Below, piece by piece: positions 9,901 through 17,588 of a DNA stretch of 24,841 nucleotides. Both the position numbers and the translations under genes were made by a program. The stretch's first letter is position 1. Every line of letters starts with the position of its first letter. This stretch comes from Desulfarculales bacterium UBA702 (GTDB lineage: Bacteria > Desulfobacterota > Syntrophobacteria > Syntrophobacterales > Syntrophobacteraceae): the NCBI GenBank assembly GCA_002298165.1, contig DBMI01000008.1:1-24841 (forward strand), read 5' to 3'. Below the pieces are notes generated by a model that saw only the letters and a list, made by a program, of their open reading frames with translations, did no database searches and was not told where the DNA came from.

Positions 9901-10305
9901 GAAATCCCTGTAGATTGACCCCGGCCTTGCCCTTCTTGCCCGCTGGAACCAGGGATGCTGGTCCGAGGTGTGGTTCAGGACCATTTCGGTGATGACCCTG
10001 ATTTCCCGTTTGTGGGCCTCGCGCAGGAATTCCCGAAAATCGGCGAGTTTTCCGTAGAGTGGATTAATGTTGTAAAAATCGGCAATATCGTAGCCATCGT
10101 CGCGAAGAGGCGAAGGGTAGAACGGAAGCAGCCAGACGGCGGTGATCCCCAGGTCCTTGAGGTAGTCGAGTTTTTGCGTCAAGCCCCGGAAATCCCCGGT
10201 GCCGTCATTATCGGCATCATAGAAGGCCTTTATGTGCAGTTCGTAGATAACTGCGTCTTTGTACCAAAGTGGATCGTCGTCCGGGAACCCGGTCCCGTTT
10301 GCCAT
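6976..10305 (-). CDS. treS: Trehalose synthase-maltokinase fusion (TreS-Mak)
   Basis: The product is 1109 residues with two enzymes in one chain. Residues 1-about 550 are a GH13 trehalose synthase that interconverts trehalose and maltose: DPLWYKDAVIYELHIKAF at the start, nucleophile Asp210 (GMRLDAVPYLF), Glu252 (LLAEANQWPEDAVAYFGDGD) and Asp318 (LRNHDELTLEM). Residues about 585-1109 are a maltokinase, which phosphorylates maltose to alpha-maltose-1-phosphate using ATP: an N-terminal cap (LPAYIGGCRWFGGKAR), the catalytic loop HGDYHLGQ (His962, Asp964) and IIIDFEGEP with the metal-binding Asp981. The ATG at 10305 is preceded by GAGGAG and starts 16 nt after the glgE stop. A longer in-frame extension to 10392 would run into glgE and is rejected. 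TreS-Mak fusions are known in several bacterial groups. The maltose-1-phosphate product is the GlgE substrate. Confidence 0.95.
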   Translation of the reverse strand: MANGTGFPDDDPLWYKDAVIYELHIKAFYDADNDGTGDFRGLTQKLDYLKDLGITAVWLLPFYPSPLRDDGYDIADFYNINPLYGKLADFREFLREAHKREIRVITEMVLNHTSDQHPWFQRARRARPGSIYRDFYVWSDDPKKYADARIIFQDFEPSNWSWDPVAKAYYWHRFYSHQPDLNFDNPHVQKAMFRVIDFWMRMGVDGMRLDAVPYLFEREGTNCENLPETYEFIRKLRAHVDSRFKNRMLLAEANQWPEDAVAYFGDGDMCHMAFHFPLMPRMFMALQMEDNFPMLDILDQTPEIPETSQWALFLRNHDELTLEMVTDEERDYMYRMYASDPRARINLGIRRRLAPLLGNDQRKIKLLYGLLFTLPGSPVVYYGNEICMGDNYYLGDRNGVRTPMQWSPDKNAGFSKADPQQLYLPVVIDYSYHYQTINVENQERNPSSFLWFMRRLIALRKRYQAFGRGSMRLVKSSNKKIFAFIREYGDEKILLAVNLSRLPQMGALNLAEFSGLEPEELMSRNKFHQIQQSPYILTFAPYGGYLFSLGQSETGLVCVGVPSERLEAAVHWTDIFEGKMREVLEHEILPAYIGGCRWFGGKARQVLQLGITNILPLSKNGIEFRIILMKVDYVEGLPELYVLPLGFAKGEEAARISNESSSAVVSTIEVGGENGILYDSLYNEDFSSDLLWMMAKRRRTKTRSTELSGYPGKGFRYDSLRDPDRIRPEVLRIDQSNTSVVFGEEYFLKLYRHPDDGVNPDLEITKFLTEVANFPNIPTFAGGLELKREKGKAVSLGILLNYVHNQGDALGYFMSGLHRYYEEILSRRGEVPEAPRSSATLMDLASADTPPALPLDIVPGVPFEMVSLLGTRTAQMHQALASGTSDPAFTPERFTALWQRSQFQSLQSLLKRVFALLTANISKLSPDAESEASSILSQTEQIISIYRLILKKKLSAKRIRVHGDYHLGQVLYTGKDYIIIDFEGEPARTLGERQLKRSPLRDVAGMIRSFHYAAYLAIMKGADIRAEDMPTLEPWAELWYRNMSAVFLRAWLDEMKQSDLVPENREDVQILLDAFLLDKAVYELGYELNNRPDWAIIPIRGIRYLLDGR

Positions 10306-10321
10306 CGCCTCTCCTCGGGTC

Positions 10322-12313
10322 CTACATGAAATAGTCGAAATCCGTTTCCCGGCGCACGCGCGTCTTGAGCCTGAAAATGTGAGCGGGAACAACGTGCGGG
10401 TTTAGTTGAATGTAATTCCTCTCGCCGTACCAGATGTATTTCTCATCGCTTAACAGGTCGTGTCCCAGGTAGGGATGGGCTGGATCTATTCCGAATTCGG
10501 CCGCCGGAATCCTTATCCATCCGGCCTGGGTATTTGCCGGGTCGAGGTTTACGGCAACCAGGATCGAGTCCGCGCCGTTTGATCCGATTTTCCCAAAAAA
10601 CAGAATCTGCTCGTTATCAACTTCAAAGAACCGAATATTGTTCGTCTCCTGAAGCACTGGATTTTCCCTGCGGATGGTGTTGACCCTGGCGATGAAGTCC
10701 TTGAGATTGCCGGGCCTGTCCCAGTCCCAGTGGCGAACTTCGTACTTCTCCGAGTTCATGTACTCTTCGCGACCGGGCAGGGCCTCGTTTTCCACCAGCT
10801 CGAATACAGGGCCGTAGATGCCGTAGTTTGATGACATTGTCGCTGCAAGTATCAGTTTTATGATAAATGCCGGTCTTCCGCCGTATTGCAGGTACTCGGG
10901 AAGAATATCAGGGGTGTTGGGCCAGAAATTGGGCCTGAAATATTCCCTCATTTCACCGCTGGTAAGCTCCTGGACGTAATCGACGATCTCCCGTTTCGAA
11001 TTTCGCCACGTGAAATAGGTGTAGGACTGGGTAAACCCGATCTTGGCAAGCCGTTTCATGACCTTGGGCCGGGTGAACGCCTCGGAGAGGAGCAGCACGT
11101 CGGGATGGTCCCGCCTCATTTCAGAGAGCAGCCATTCCCAGAAAGGAAAGGGCTTGGTGTGCGGGTTGTCCACCCGCAGAATCTTTACTCCATTATCGAT
11201 CCAGAAATAGGCAACGCTCTTTAGTTCTTCCCACAAGCTTCGCCAGTGCTCGGTCTCAAAATCAAGCGGGAAGATGTCCTGGTATTTTTTAGGCGGATTT
11301 TCGGCGTACTGCACGCTCCCGTCGGGACGGATCTTGAACCACTCGGGATGCTCTTTGACGTAGGGGTTGTCAGGCGAGCACTGGAACGCAATGTCGAGGG
11401 CTATTTCAATGCCGAAGCCCGCAGCCGCCCGGACGAGGTCCTGAAAGTCCTCCATCGTCCCAAGCACCGGATCTATTGCTTTGTGGCCGCCTGCTTCCGA
11501 GCCTATCGCCCAGGGACTTCCGGGGTCCTCCTCAGATGCGCCTTCGGTGTTGTTTTTTCCCTTTCGGTTGGTTGTCCCAATGGGGTGAACGGGCGGCAGA
11601 TAGAGCACGTCAAATCCCATGCGGGAGATCTCGGGAAGAAGGGCCTGGAGGTCCCGCAGGGTCCCCGGCTTCGACGAATCGGGAGATGCCGACCTTGGAA
11701 AGCGTTCATACCACGTGCTAAATCGGGCTTTGGGCCTGTCCACCCGGATTTCAAGCTCCGGATCGAATCTTACGGTGAATTCGAGGTTGGGATTCCGCTG
11801 CATTAAATCGGTTGATTCGGGTCCCAGCGCCTTAGTGACGGCTTTCTCGATCAGGGTCTCCGACCTCAGCCGGTCGGCAAGCGCTGCCATTTCCCTTCCC
11901 GTATCACCGCCGGCCTTTTTTGCGGCCTCATCGATAATTCTGGCCCCGATAAGAATTTCCATCGTTACATCCTGCCCCGCGGCAAATTTTTTGCGCAGCG
12001 CGTTCTGCCATGTCGCGAAATGATCGATCCATCCCTCGACGGTAAAAAAGTAAGATCCCAATTCCTCTACGATGAATTCACCTTCCCATGCGTCGTTTAC
12101 CGTTGGCTTCAAAGTGAGTGCTTCCCATTCGAACGATCCCGGTTTCCGATACAACAGCCTGGCAGCCAAAGCGTCGTGGCCGTCCGAGAAAATATCGGCC
12201 GAAACGACCACCCTGTCCCCGATTATTCTTTTGGCTGCAAATTGGCCACAGTCCACACTCGGGCGCACATTTTCGATTACAACACGCGCTCTTTGCCGCT
12301 CGTTCATCTCCAT
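10322..12313 (-). CDS. glgE: GlgE alpha-glucan:maltose-1-phosphate maltosyltransferase
   Basis: GlgE transfers maltosyl units from alpha-maltose-1-phosphate to the non-reducing end of alpha-1,4-glucan and releases phosphate. The product is 663 residues from the ATG at 12313, near the family's usual size. The ATG at 12307 is equally possible, with AAAGG 9 nt upstream; a TTG at 12373 is unlikely. The N-terminus (RVVIENVRPSVDCGQFAAKRIIGD) is the typical GlgE opening. Catalytic residues are Asp382 (KILRVDNPHTKPFPFWEWLL), Glu411 (LLLSEAFTRP) and Asp469 (PNTPDILPEYL). A beta-domain follows with HWDWDRPGNLKDFI. It is the first gene of the glgE-treS-glgB operon and starts divergently from the SPFH gene. 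No glgA, glgC or glgP is in the window, so polymer here appears to be built from trehalose/maltose. Confidence 0.95.
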   Translation of the reverse strand: MEMNERQRARVVIENVRPSVDCGQFAAKRIIGDRVVVSADIFSDGHDALAARLLYRKPGSFEWEALTLKPTVNDAWEGEFIVEELGSYFFTVEGWIDHFATWQNALRKKFAAGQDVTMEILIGARIIDEAAKKAGGDTGREMAALADRLRSETLIEKAVTKALGPESTDLMQRNPNLEFTVRFDPELEIRVDRPKARFSTWYERFPRSASPDSSKPGTLRDLQALLPEISRMGFDVLYLPPVHPIGTTNRKGKNNTEGASEEDPGSPWAIGSEAGGHKAIDPVLGTMEDFQDLVRAAAGFGIEIALDIAFQCSPDNPYVKEHPEWFKIRPDGSVQYAENPPKKYQDIFPLDFETEHWRSLWEELKSVAYFWIDNGVKILRVDNPHTKPFPFWEWLLSEMRRDHPDVLLLSEAFTRPKVMKRLAKIGFTQSYTYFTWRNSKREIVDYVQELTSGEMREYFRPNFWPNTPDILPEYLQYGGRPAFIIKLILAATMSSNYGIYGPVFELVENEALPGREEYMNSEKYEVRHWDWDRPGNLKDFIARVNTIRRENPVLQETNNIRFFEVDNEQILFFGKIGSNGADSILVAVNLDPANTQAGWIRIPAAEFGIDPAHPYLGHDLLSDEKYIWYGERNYIQLNPHVVPAHIFRLKTRVRRETDFDYFM

Positions 12314-12659
12314 TAGCCTTTGTTTGAGGGCGAAAAATAAAAGCAGGGGCGGCGGGGCAGCCGGGGAATACAAATCCCTAGATAATTAATTAAAATAAGG
12401 CCATTTGCGGAGCCTGCAAGGCAACCGAACCATAGGCCCTATCCCGCCAAAGAGGCAGTGTCAGGTCCAAAATTGGCGTACCTGGTGATACCGGAAACTA
12501 GATCTACCGCGGGCTTGGTTGTTTTCGCTAAGGCTCTAGAAAGAGGCTGCCGAATAATTCGTTATGGTAGAGCAATGGTAGAGCAATGGTAGAGCGGCTT
12601 GCGGGATTAGGCTCAAAGCGGATAAGATCCTTTAAATAAAGAGAAGGAGCGGTTTGGTA
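12314..12659. other. Divergent promoter region between glgE and SPFH gene
   Basis: This 346-bp region must hold promoters in both directions. The part near 12380-12400 is AT-rich (TTAATTAAAATAAGG) and could be the glgE promoter on the minus strand, but no clean hexamer pair is visible. On the plus side, an AAGGAG at about 12643-12648 serves the SPFH gene. A triple 11-bp repeat lies at 12564-12596. An open minus-strand frame at 12528-12731 overlaps the SPFH start and has no ribosome-binding site, so it is not called. Confidence 0.5.
12564..12596. repeat. Three tandem copies of an 11-bp unit
   Basis: The unit ATGGTAGAGCA is repeated head to tail: copies at 12564-12574, 12575-12585 and 12586-12596. 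The last base of the third copy is G instead of A. The repeat lies about 64 nt upstream of the SPFH start codon, in the likely 5' untranslated or promoter region. The 11-bp period is close to one helical turn, so it could be an operator array, or simply slippage. No regulator can be assigned. Confidence 0.7.
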
Positions 12660-13775
12660 ATGGCCACTGAGAGCAAGGTTTTTCTCGAAGTAATCGAATG
12701 GTTCGATGAGTCGGGCAGAGAGATGGTCCACAGGATTCCGGAATCGGGCTCGGGCGAAATCAAGCTGGGCGCTCAGCTCATAGTGCGCGAGAGCCAGGCG
12801 GGAGTTTTATATTACGGCGGCAAGGCTCATGATGTGTTTGGGCCGGGGCGCCACACGCTGGTTACGGCGAACGTCCCAATATTGACCAAGGTACTTTCCG
12901 CCCCGTGGGGATTTACCAGTCCACTGCGGGCCGAGGCATATATCATTAACATGAAGGAATTTCCCAACCTGAAGTGGGGCACCCGCGATCCGGTTGCTTT
13001 CAGGGACTCGCAGCTTGGGCTGGTCCGACTGAGGGCTTTTGGCGTACTCAGCATGCAGGTTGTCCAGCCGGTGCTGTTCATAAATACACTAGTCGGTACT
13101 CAGGGGATATACACTACCGAGGCTATTGAAGAGTACCTGAGCCTCGTCGTCGTATCCCGCTTCAACGACTACATGGGCGAGAAGCTTGATTCCCTTCTTT
13201 CGCTTCCGGGCAAATACGACGAGCTGTCCACTGGGCTGAAGAAGGTTCTGCAGGAGGATTTCGCCCACTTCGGAATCGGACTTTCGCAGTTGTTCATCAA
13301 CTCAATCACCCCTCCTCCGGAAGTTCAGGAGGCAATGGACGACCAGAGCAGACTAGCGGTACTTGGGGATTTGGACCGACTGGTGAAAATGAAAGCCGCA
13401 ATGGCGCTGGAAAAGGCATCACAGGCGCGCTCCGATGCGGGGGCGGGGCTGGGAATGGGAATGGCCATGATGATGCCCGGAATATTTTCCGCCGCATTCA
13501 GGGATGAAAAAGGACCTAGTCCCGAGCAGGCGCCTTGCCCCGGTTGCGGCAAACCGGGACCCGCCGGTTCAAGTTTTTGTCCCTACTGCGGAAAGCACCT
13601 GGTGGTCTTCGAGCAGTGTTCGAATTGCCGGGCGGATATTCCGCCGAACGCGAAATTTTGTCCCCAGTGCGGCCGGCCGGCAGCGGAAAAGAAGCAGCCC
13701 GTGAAATGCCCTCATTGCGGTGCGGAAAATCTGCCCGACTCAACTTACTGTAATAAATGCGGTGATAAACTCTAG
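12660..13775 (+). CDS. SPFH-domain protein with three C-terminal zinc ribbons (YdjI-like)
   Basis: The product is 371 residues from the ATG at 12660; a TTG at 12654 is nearer to AAGGAG and is an alternative start. Residues about 30-235 match the stomatin/prohibitin (SPFH) family, specifically the group called 'virion core protein'-like or YdjI (GAQLIVRESQAGVLYYGGKAHDVFGPGRH in parts, then VVQPVLFINTLVG and SRFNDYMGEKLDSLL). A short Ala/Met/Gly-rich linker at about 255-280 (GAGLGMGMAMMM) could touch membrane. Three zinc ribbons follow: Cys293/296/307/310, Cys320/323/334/337 and Cys350/353/364/367. There is no N-terminal membrane anchor. Members of the group are linked to membrane organisation or stress, but the exact role is not established. 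It overlaps the next gene by 14 nt, which suggests translational coupling. Confidence 0.85.
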   Translation: MATESKVFLEVIEWFDESGREMVHRIPESGSGEIKLGAQLIVRESQAGVLYYGGKAHDVFGPGRHTLVTANVPILTKVLSAPWGFTSPLRAEAYIINMKEFPNLKWGTRDPVAFRDSQLGLVRLRAFGVLSMQVVQPVLFINTLVGTQGIYTTEAIEEYLSLVVVSRFNDYMGEKLDSLLSLPGKYDELSTGLKKVLQEDFAHFGIGLSQLFINSITPPPEVQEAMDDQSRLAVLGDLDRLVKMKAAMALEKASQARSDAGAGLGMGMAMMMPGIFSAAFRDEKGPSPEQAPCPGCGKPGPAGSSFCPYCGKHLVVFEQCSNCRADIPPNAKFCPQCGRPAAEKKQPVKCPHCGAENLPDSTYCNKCGDKL

Positions 13776-15030
13776 CGGCTCGACCTGGCAAATCGAACAC
13801 AACTGCCCTCAGTGCGGCGCACCCGTGGTCCTTGAGGAGACGGACCGCCTTTTTCGCTGTCCGTTCTGCAGAGTCAGGCTATTCATCTGGTCGGATGAGT
13901 TCTTCAGGTACTTCATCCCACCGGCTGAACCGGCTCCTGAGCAGATCGTCTTCGCCCCCTACTGGAGGCTCAAGGGTATTGTTTTTTCCCTGGACGGTAC
14001 GGAAATTTCGAACAGGATCCTCGATTCAAACATCCTTGCGATGAATGCCACTCCATTGCCACAATCGCTCGGCTTGAGGCCTCAGGTACTCAAACTCCGC
14101 TATGCCATGCCGGAAACTCCGGGCAATTTTATCCCCCCGGATTTTCCCTTCAGGGAGATCAAGGGAAACGATTTTGTCGATCCACTCCAGCTTGCGAGGC
14201 CCGCTCCAAGCCAAATCTCTTTCAGATACTTCATCGGCGACATCGCCAGCCTGATTTTTTCGCCCATCTTTTTGCGTGGAAACCAATTCTTTGATGCCGT
14301 TTTGAAAGAACCGCTTGGCGGTCCTGTTTCCGAAGACTTTCAAAATCGTCTGCGGGCTGAAAAACACGAGCCGTCCGGTCGTATCGTTTTCCTGCCGACA
14401 CTGTGTCCAGGCTGCGGTTGGGACCTCGATGCCGAAAACGACAGCCTGGTCCTTTTCTGCCGAAATTGCAACCATGCCTGGCAGGCAAGCGGGGGAATTC
14501 TCTCGAAGGTGGATTTTTTGTTTTTGCCGCTATCGGACGACCCAGCCGCGTGGCTTCCCTTCTGGCGCATTCGGGCCGATATTTCAGGGCTGGAGCTTAA
14601 GTCCCACGGCGATCTGCTCCGCCTCGCAAACCTCACTGGGATTGTCCACGGAGCACGGCCTGATTCCGAACTCCATTTCTGGATACCGGCATTCAAGTCC
14701 CAGCCAAACCTGTTTCTCAGGCTCGCCCGGAGCTTGACGCTGCTTGGGAAGGAACCTGGTACCGGCGCCGAGCCGCCGAAATTTTCGAAGGTACCTCTTT
14801 ATCCGGTAAACCTGCCCATCGCCGAGGCAATGGAGAGCATAAGGGTCTTGATTGCCTCGATCGCAACACCCAAACGGCTGGTCCTTCCTCATATAAATGA
14901 CCTGGAGGTATCCCACGGGGCCGATATGCTGGCCTATCTGCCCTTCGAGCTTCAGGGTGAAGAGTTCATACAGCCGCAACTGCATATGAGCATTCAGAAA
15001 AACGCGCTCAGGTGGGGAAGACTTATTTGA
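13762..15030 (+). CDS. Uncharacterised protein with two zinc ribbons, coupled to SPFH gene
   Basis: The product is about 422 residues. I do not recognise a named family. The first zinc ribbon is Cys15/18/33/36 (NCPQCGAPVVLEETDRLFRC then PFC). The second is Cys215/218/233/236 (LCPGCGWDLDAEN then LFCRNC). The segment between them has aromatic patches (VFAPYWRLKGIVF, SFRYFIGD), and a similar pattern follows the second ribbon (PFWRIRADISGL), so the protein may be an internal duplication of ribbon plus beta-rich module. No membrane segment or signal peptide is visible. The GTG at 13762 overlaps the stop of the SPFH gene and has no ribosome-binding site; a GTG at 13720 is the alternative. Context suggests a partner of the SPFH protein. 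This is inference. Confidence 0.75.
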   Translation: MINSSGSTWQIEHNCPQCGAPVVLEETDRLFRCPFCRVRLFIWSDEFFRYFIPPAEPAPEQIVFAPYWRLKGIVFSLDGTEISNRILDSNILAMNATPLPQSLGLRPQVLKLRYAMPETPGNFIPPDFPFREIKGNDFVDPLQLARPAPSQISFRYFIGDIASLIFSPIFLRGNQFFDAVLKEPLGGPVSEDFQNRLRAEKHEPSGRIVFLPTLCPGCGWDLDAENDSLVLFCRNCNHAWQASGGILSKVDFLFLPLSDDPAAWLPFWRIRADISGLELKSHGDLLRLANLTGIVHGARPDSELHFWIPAFKSQPNLFLRLARSLTLLGKEPGTGAEPPKFSKVPLYPVNLPIAEAMESIRVLIASIATPKRLVLPHINDLEVSHGADMLAYLPFELQGEEFIQPQLHMSIQKNALRWGRLI

Positions 15031-15086
15031 TCTACTCGCCTAAAAGCGATTGTCCTCTATCCCGAGCCTTGCTGAACAACCTGGAC

Positions 15087-15815
15087 CTAAAGCCTGCATT
15101 CCTTGCCGAGATATGCGTGCTGGACGTTTGCATCCGCAAGAAGGGCTGATGCGGAGCCTTCGAGGGCTATGCTGCCGTTTTCGATAACATAGCCGCGGTC
15201 GCAAATTCCAAGTGCGGCTCTGGCGTTTTGTTCCACCAGCAGGATGGTAATTCCACTCGCTCTAAGCTGCACGAGTGTTTCAAGAATCACCAGCACAAGC
15301 AGGGGGGCGAGGCCAGTGCAGGGTTCGTCGAGAAGCAGGAGAGCGGGTTTTGCCATAAGAGCGCGGGCGATTGCAAGCATCTGCTGCTCGCCACCCGAAA
15401 GCGTACCGGCGGGCTGTTTTGTCCTCTGTCGAAGAATCGGGAAAAGTTCCAGCACGAATTCCAGGTCTTCGGCGATATTTCTGTGGTCGCGCCTTCGGTA
15501 TCGGACATAGGCGCCAAGCTCGAGATTTTCCATGACGCTAAGGGGCGGGAAAAGGGCACGTCCTTCAGGAACAAGGCTGATACCCTTTTTTACTATCTCT
15601 GATGGATTTATGGGACAGCGAAGTGGTGAGCCCTCGAAGCTGATTTCGCCGCTCCAGTCGGGCACGAACCCGCACAATGCCTGGAGCAGAGTACTTTTAC
15701 CCGCACCGTTCGCACCGACCAGCGCAACCAGTTCGCCTGATGCGACTTCCAGGTTGATTCCCTTTACCGCCCTAACGCTACCGTAGCGGCATTCGAAATT
15801 GCGCAGGCTCAGCAT
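15087..15815 (-). CDS. livF: Branched-chain-type ABC transporter ATPase LivF
   Basis: This is the second ATP-binding subunit of a HAAT-family (Liv) importer. The product is 242 residues, the usual length. Walker A is GANGAGKS at 34-41, the signature is LSGGEQQ at 139-145, and Walker B is LLLLDEP at 159-165. The LivF-specific stretch GISLVPEGRALFPPLSVMENL is clear. Its ATG overlaps the end of livG by 7 nt (ATGCTGA), so the two are translationally coupled. It is the last gene of the operon, converging with the zinc-ribbon gene across a 56-bp gap. No T-run terminator was seen between them. Confidence 0.95.
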   Translation of the reverse strand: MLSLRNFECRYGSVRAVKGINLEVASGELVALVGANGAGKSTLLQALCGFVPDWSGEISFEGSPLRCPINPSEIVKKGISLVPEGRALFPPLSVMENLELGAYVRYRRRDHRNIAEDLEFVLELFPILRQRTKQPAGTLSGGEQQMLAIARALMAKPALLLLDEPCTGLAPLLVLVILETLVQLRASGITILLVEQNARAALGICDRGYVIENGSIALEGSASALLADANVQHAYLGKECRL

Positions 15816-16618
15816 CCCGGTCCCGCCTTGTCCCGGCCGAGGTAGGCCGCAATGACGGCTTCATTTGCCTGCACCTCACAGGGACTCCCTTCAGCGAGCT
15901 TCATTCCGTGATTGAGTACCAAAACGCGGTCGGAGACCTTCATCACCAGGTTCATGTCGTGTTCTACGAGGAGCAGCGTCACTCCACTCTTTCGGATCTT
16001 TTCCAGCAGTTCGGCAAGGGATGCGGTTTCAACCGCATTGAGGCCCGATGCAGGTTCATCGAGCAGCAGAATCCTCGGGCCGGTTGCAAGCGCGCGGGCA
16101 ATTTCGAGAAAGCGCTGCCAGCCGAACGGAAGATCCGTGCTTCGCTGTGATGCGGAATCAAGAAGACCTACGAAGTCGAGGAGTTCCAGCGCCCGATTCC
16201 TCGCCTCCCGCTCCTCCCCGATCGTTCGCGGCAAACGCGCCATTGCCCCCAGAAAGCCGCACCTTGTCTTTACGTGCTGTCCCACCAGTACGTTTTCCAG
16301 TACGCTCATGCTTCCGAAGAGCTCGATATTTTGAAACGTTCGCGCAATGCCAAGCGCCACACGCTCGTGGGCCTTCCTGCCGTTTAGCATGGTTTCGCCA
16401 AACACTACCTGCCCCGAATCGGCTGGAAAACTCCCGGTAACAAGGTTGAGCAGCGTCGTCTTTCCCGCCCCGTTCGGTCCGATAAGTGAAAAGATCGAAC
16501 CGGCAGGCACGTCGAAGGTTACGTCATTTAAGGCCTGGATGCCCCCGAACGATTTACAGACCCCTTCAACCCTGACAACGGGAAGAGGCGTTTCCTGGCT
16601 TGCTTCCAGCGCGTTCAT
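15809..16618 (-). CDS. livG: Branched-chain-type ABC transporter ATPase LivG
   Basis: This is the first ATP-binding subunit of the Liv-type importer. The product is 269 residues. Walker A is GPNGAGKT at 47-54, IARTFQNIELFGSMSVLENVLVG is typical of LivG, and Walker B is ILLLDEP at 183-189. The ABC signature reads LPFGWQR at 163-169. Most LivG proteins have Q where this one has W, which is an unusual substitution at the signature loop. The start at 16618 lies inside the end of livM (53-nt overlap), with GGA five bases upstream. The N-terminal about ten residues (MNALEASQET) precede the normal family start and could be longer than the true protein. Confidence 0.93.
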   Translation of the reverse strand: MNALEASQETPLPVVRVEGVCKSFGGIQALNDVTFDVPAGSIFSLIGPNGAGKTTLLNLVTGSFPADSGQVVFGETMLNGRKAHERVALGIARTFQNIELFGSMSVLENVLVGQHVKTRCGFLGAMARLPRTIGEEREARNRALELLDFVGLLDSASQRSTDLPFGWQRFLEIARALATGPRILLLDEPASGLNAVETASLAELLEKIRKSGVTLLLVEHDMNLVMKVSDRVLVLNHGMKLAEGSPCEVQANEAVIAAYLGRDKAGPGC

Positions 16619-17516
16619 AAATGTCCAGCACTCCCCTGAAAAGTCCCTGGGGCAAAAGTATCATTATGACGATGAGGACCAATCCGTAGACGATCATCTC
16701 ATATTCTGAAAATACGGTGAGGCTTTCCGGCAAAATCGTCAGTACCGCCGCTCCGAGCAGCGATCCCCATACACTCGCCATACCGCCGATTACCACCATC
16801 GTGACCATTCGCACCGAAACGAGGAAATCAAAAGAGCTCGGGCTGATAAAGCTTACAAGGTGAGCGTATAGAAAGCCTGCAACAGCGGCAAGCATTGCGC
16901 TCAACACAAAAATGTGGACCTTCAGCTTCCCCGTGTCGATGCCCATGGAAGAGGCCGCCCGCTCGCTGTCGTGTATGGCCCTCAGTGCCCGGCCTATCCT
17001 CGAGTTGATAAGCCTTTCGCAAAGAAAAATACTGATTATTGCGACTGCCCAGACAAAAAAGAGGTAATTTCTAGGGGAATCCAGGGAAAGAGGTCCGATG
17101 GATAGCCCCGGAATTCCAACCAACCCGGAATCTCCACCGGTCAGGCTCATCTGGCGAAAAACCACGAACATTATCATCCCGAACCCGAGAGTCCCCATCC
17201 CGAGGTAGAAACCGCTTAGCTGCAAGAGCGGAAGGGCTATGAAGAATGCGGCTGCGACGGCGAGTACGACTGCCGCGGCAAGCCCCAGCCATGGCGACCA
17301 ATGGTAATGGGCGGTCAGGATCCCGCTGGTATAAGCCCCCAATCCGTAGAAGGCCGCATGCCCCAGAGAGATCTGCCCCGCGTATCCCATCAGCATGTTA
17401 AGCCCTAGGGCGAGCAGCGTGTTTATGCCGATGAAGGTCAGCAACTGGAGCTTGTAGGGGCTGGATATGAGAAATCCGGCCGCAAGCACCGCGGCTATGA
17501 AAAAGAGGTATCGCAA
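16566..17516 (-). CDS. livM: Branched-chain-type ABC transporter permease LivM
   Basis: This is a membrane-spanning permease subunit of the Liv-type importer. The product is 316 residues, with about eight to nine hydrophobic segments. Family motifs are clear: LNMLMGYAGQISLGHAAFYGLGAYTSG near residue 40-65, GRALRAIHDSERAASSMGI near 180, and VVIGGMASVWGSLLGAAVL near 250. The start is a TTG at 17516 with GGA seven bases upstream; no ATG in a suitable place is available. The C-terminal tail (ERAGSKPGNASSRCQG) overlaps livG. A small cupin gene lies between it and livH, which is not usual for Liv operons. Confidence 0.93.
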   Translation of the reverse strand: MRYLFFIAAVLAAGFLISSPYKLQLLTFIGINTLLALGLNMLMGYAGQISLGHAAFYGLGAYTSGILTAHYHWSPWLGLAAAVVLAVAAAFFIALPLLQLSGFYLGMGTLGFGMIMFVVFRQMSLTGGDSGLVGIPGLSIGPLSLDSPRNYLFFVWAVAIISIFLCERLINSRIGRALRAIHDSERAASSMGIDTGKLKVHIFVLSAMLAAVAGFLYAHLVSFISPSSFDFLVSVRMVTMVVIGGMASVWGSLLGAAVLTILPESLTVFSEYEMIVYGLVLIVIMILLPQGLFRGVLDIYERAGSKPGNASSRCQG

Positions 17517-17588
17517 ATTATTTTCCGTATTTGCCGATGGCCAACAACTTCGGTTTCGTCAATTCTTAGTTAGTCTTTGATTCCGATG

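Noticed and set aside
10306..10392. Longer start for the treS-maltokinase gene
   Set aside because: It would overlap glgE and lacks a ribosome-binding site, whereas the ATG at 10305 has GAGGAG.
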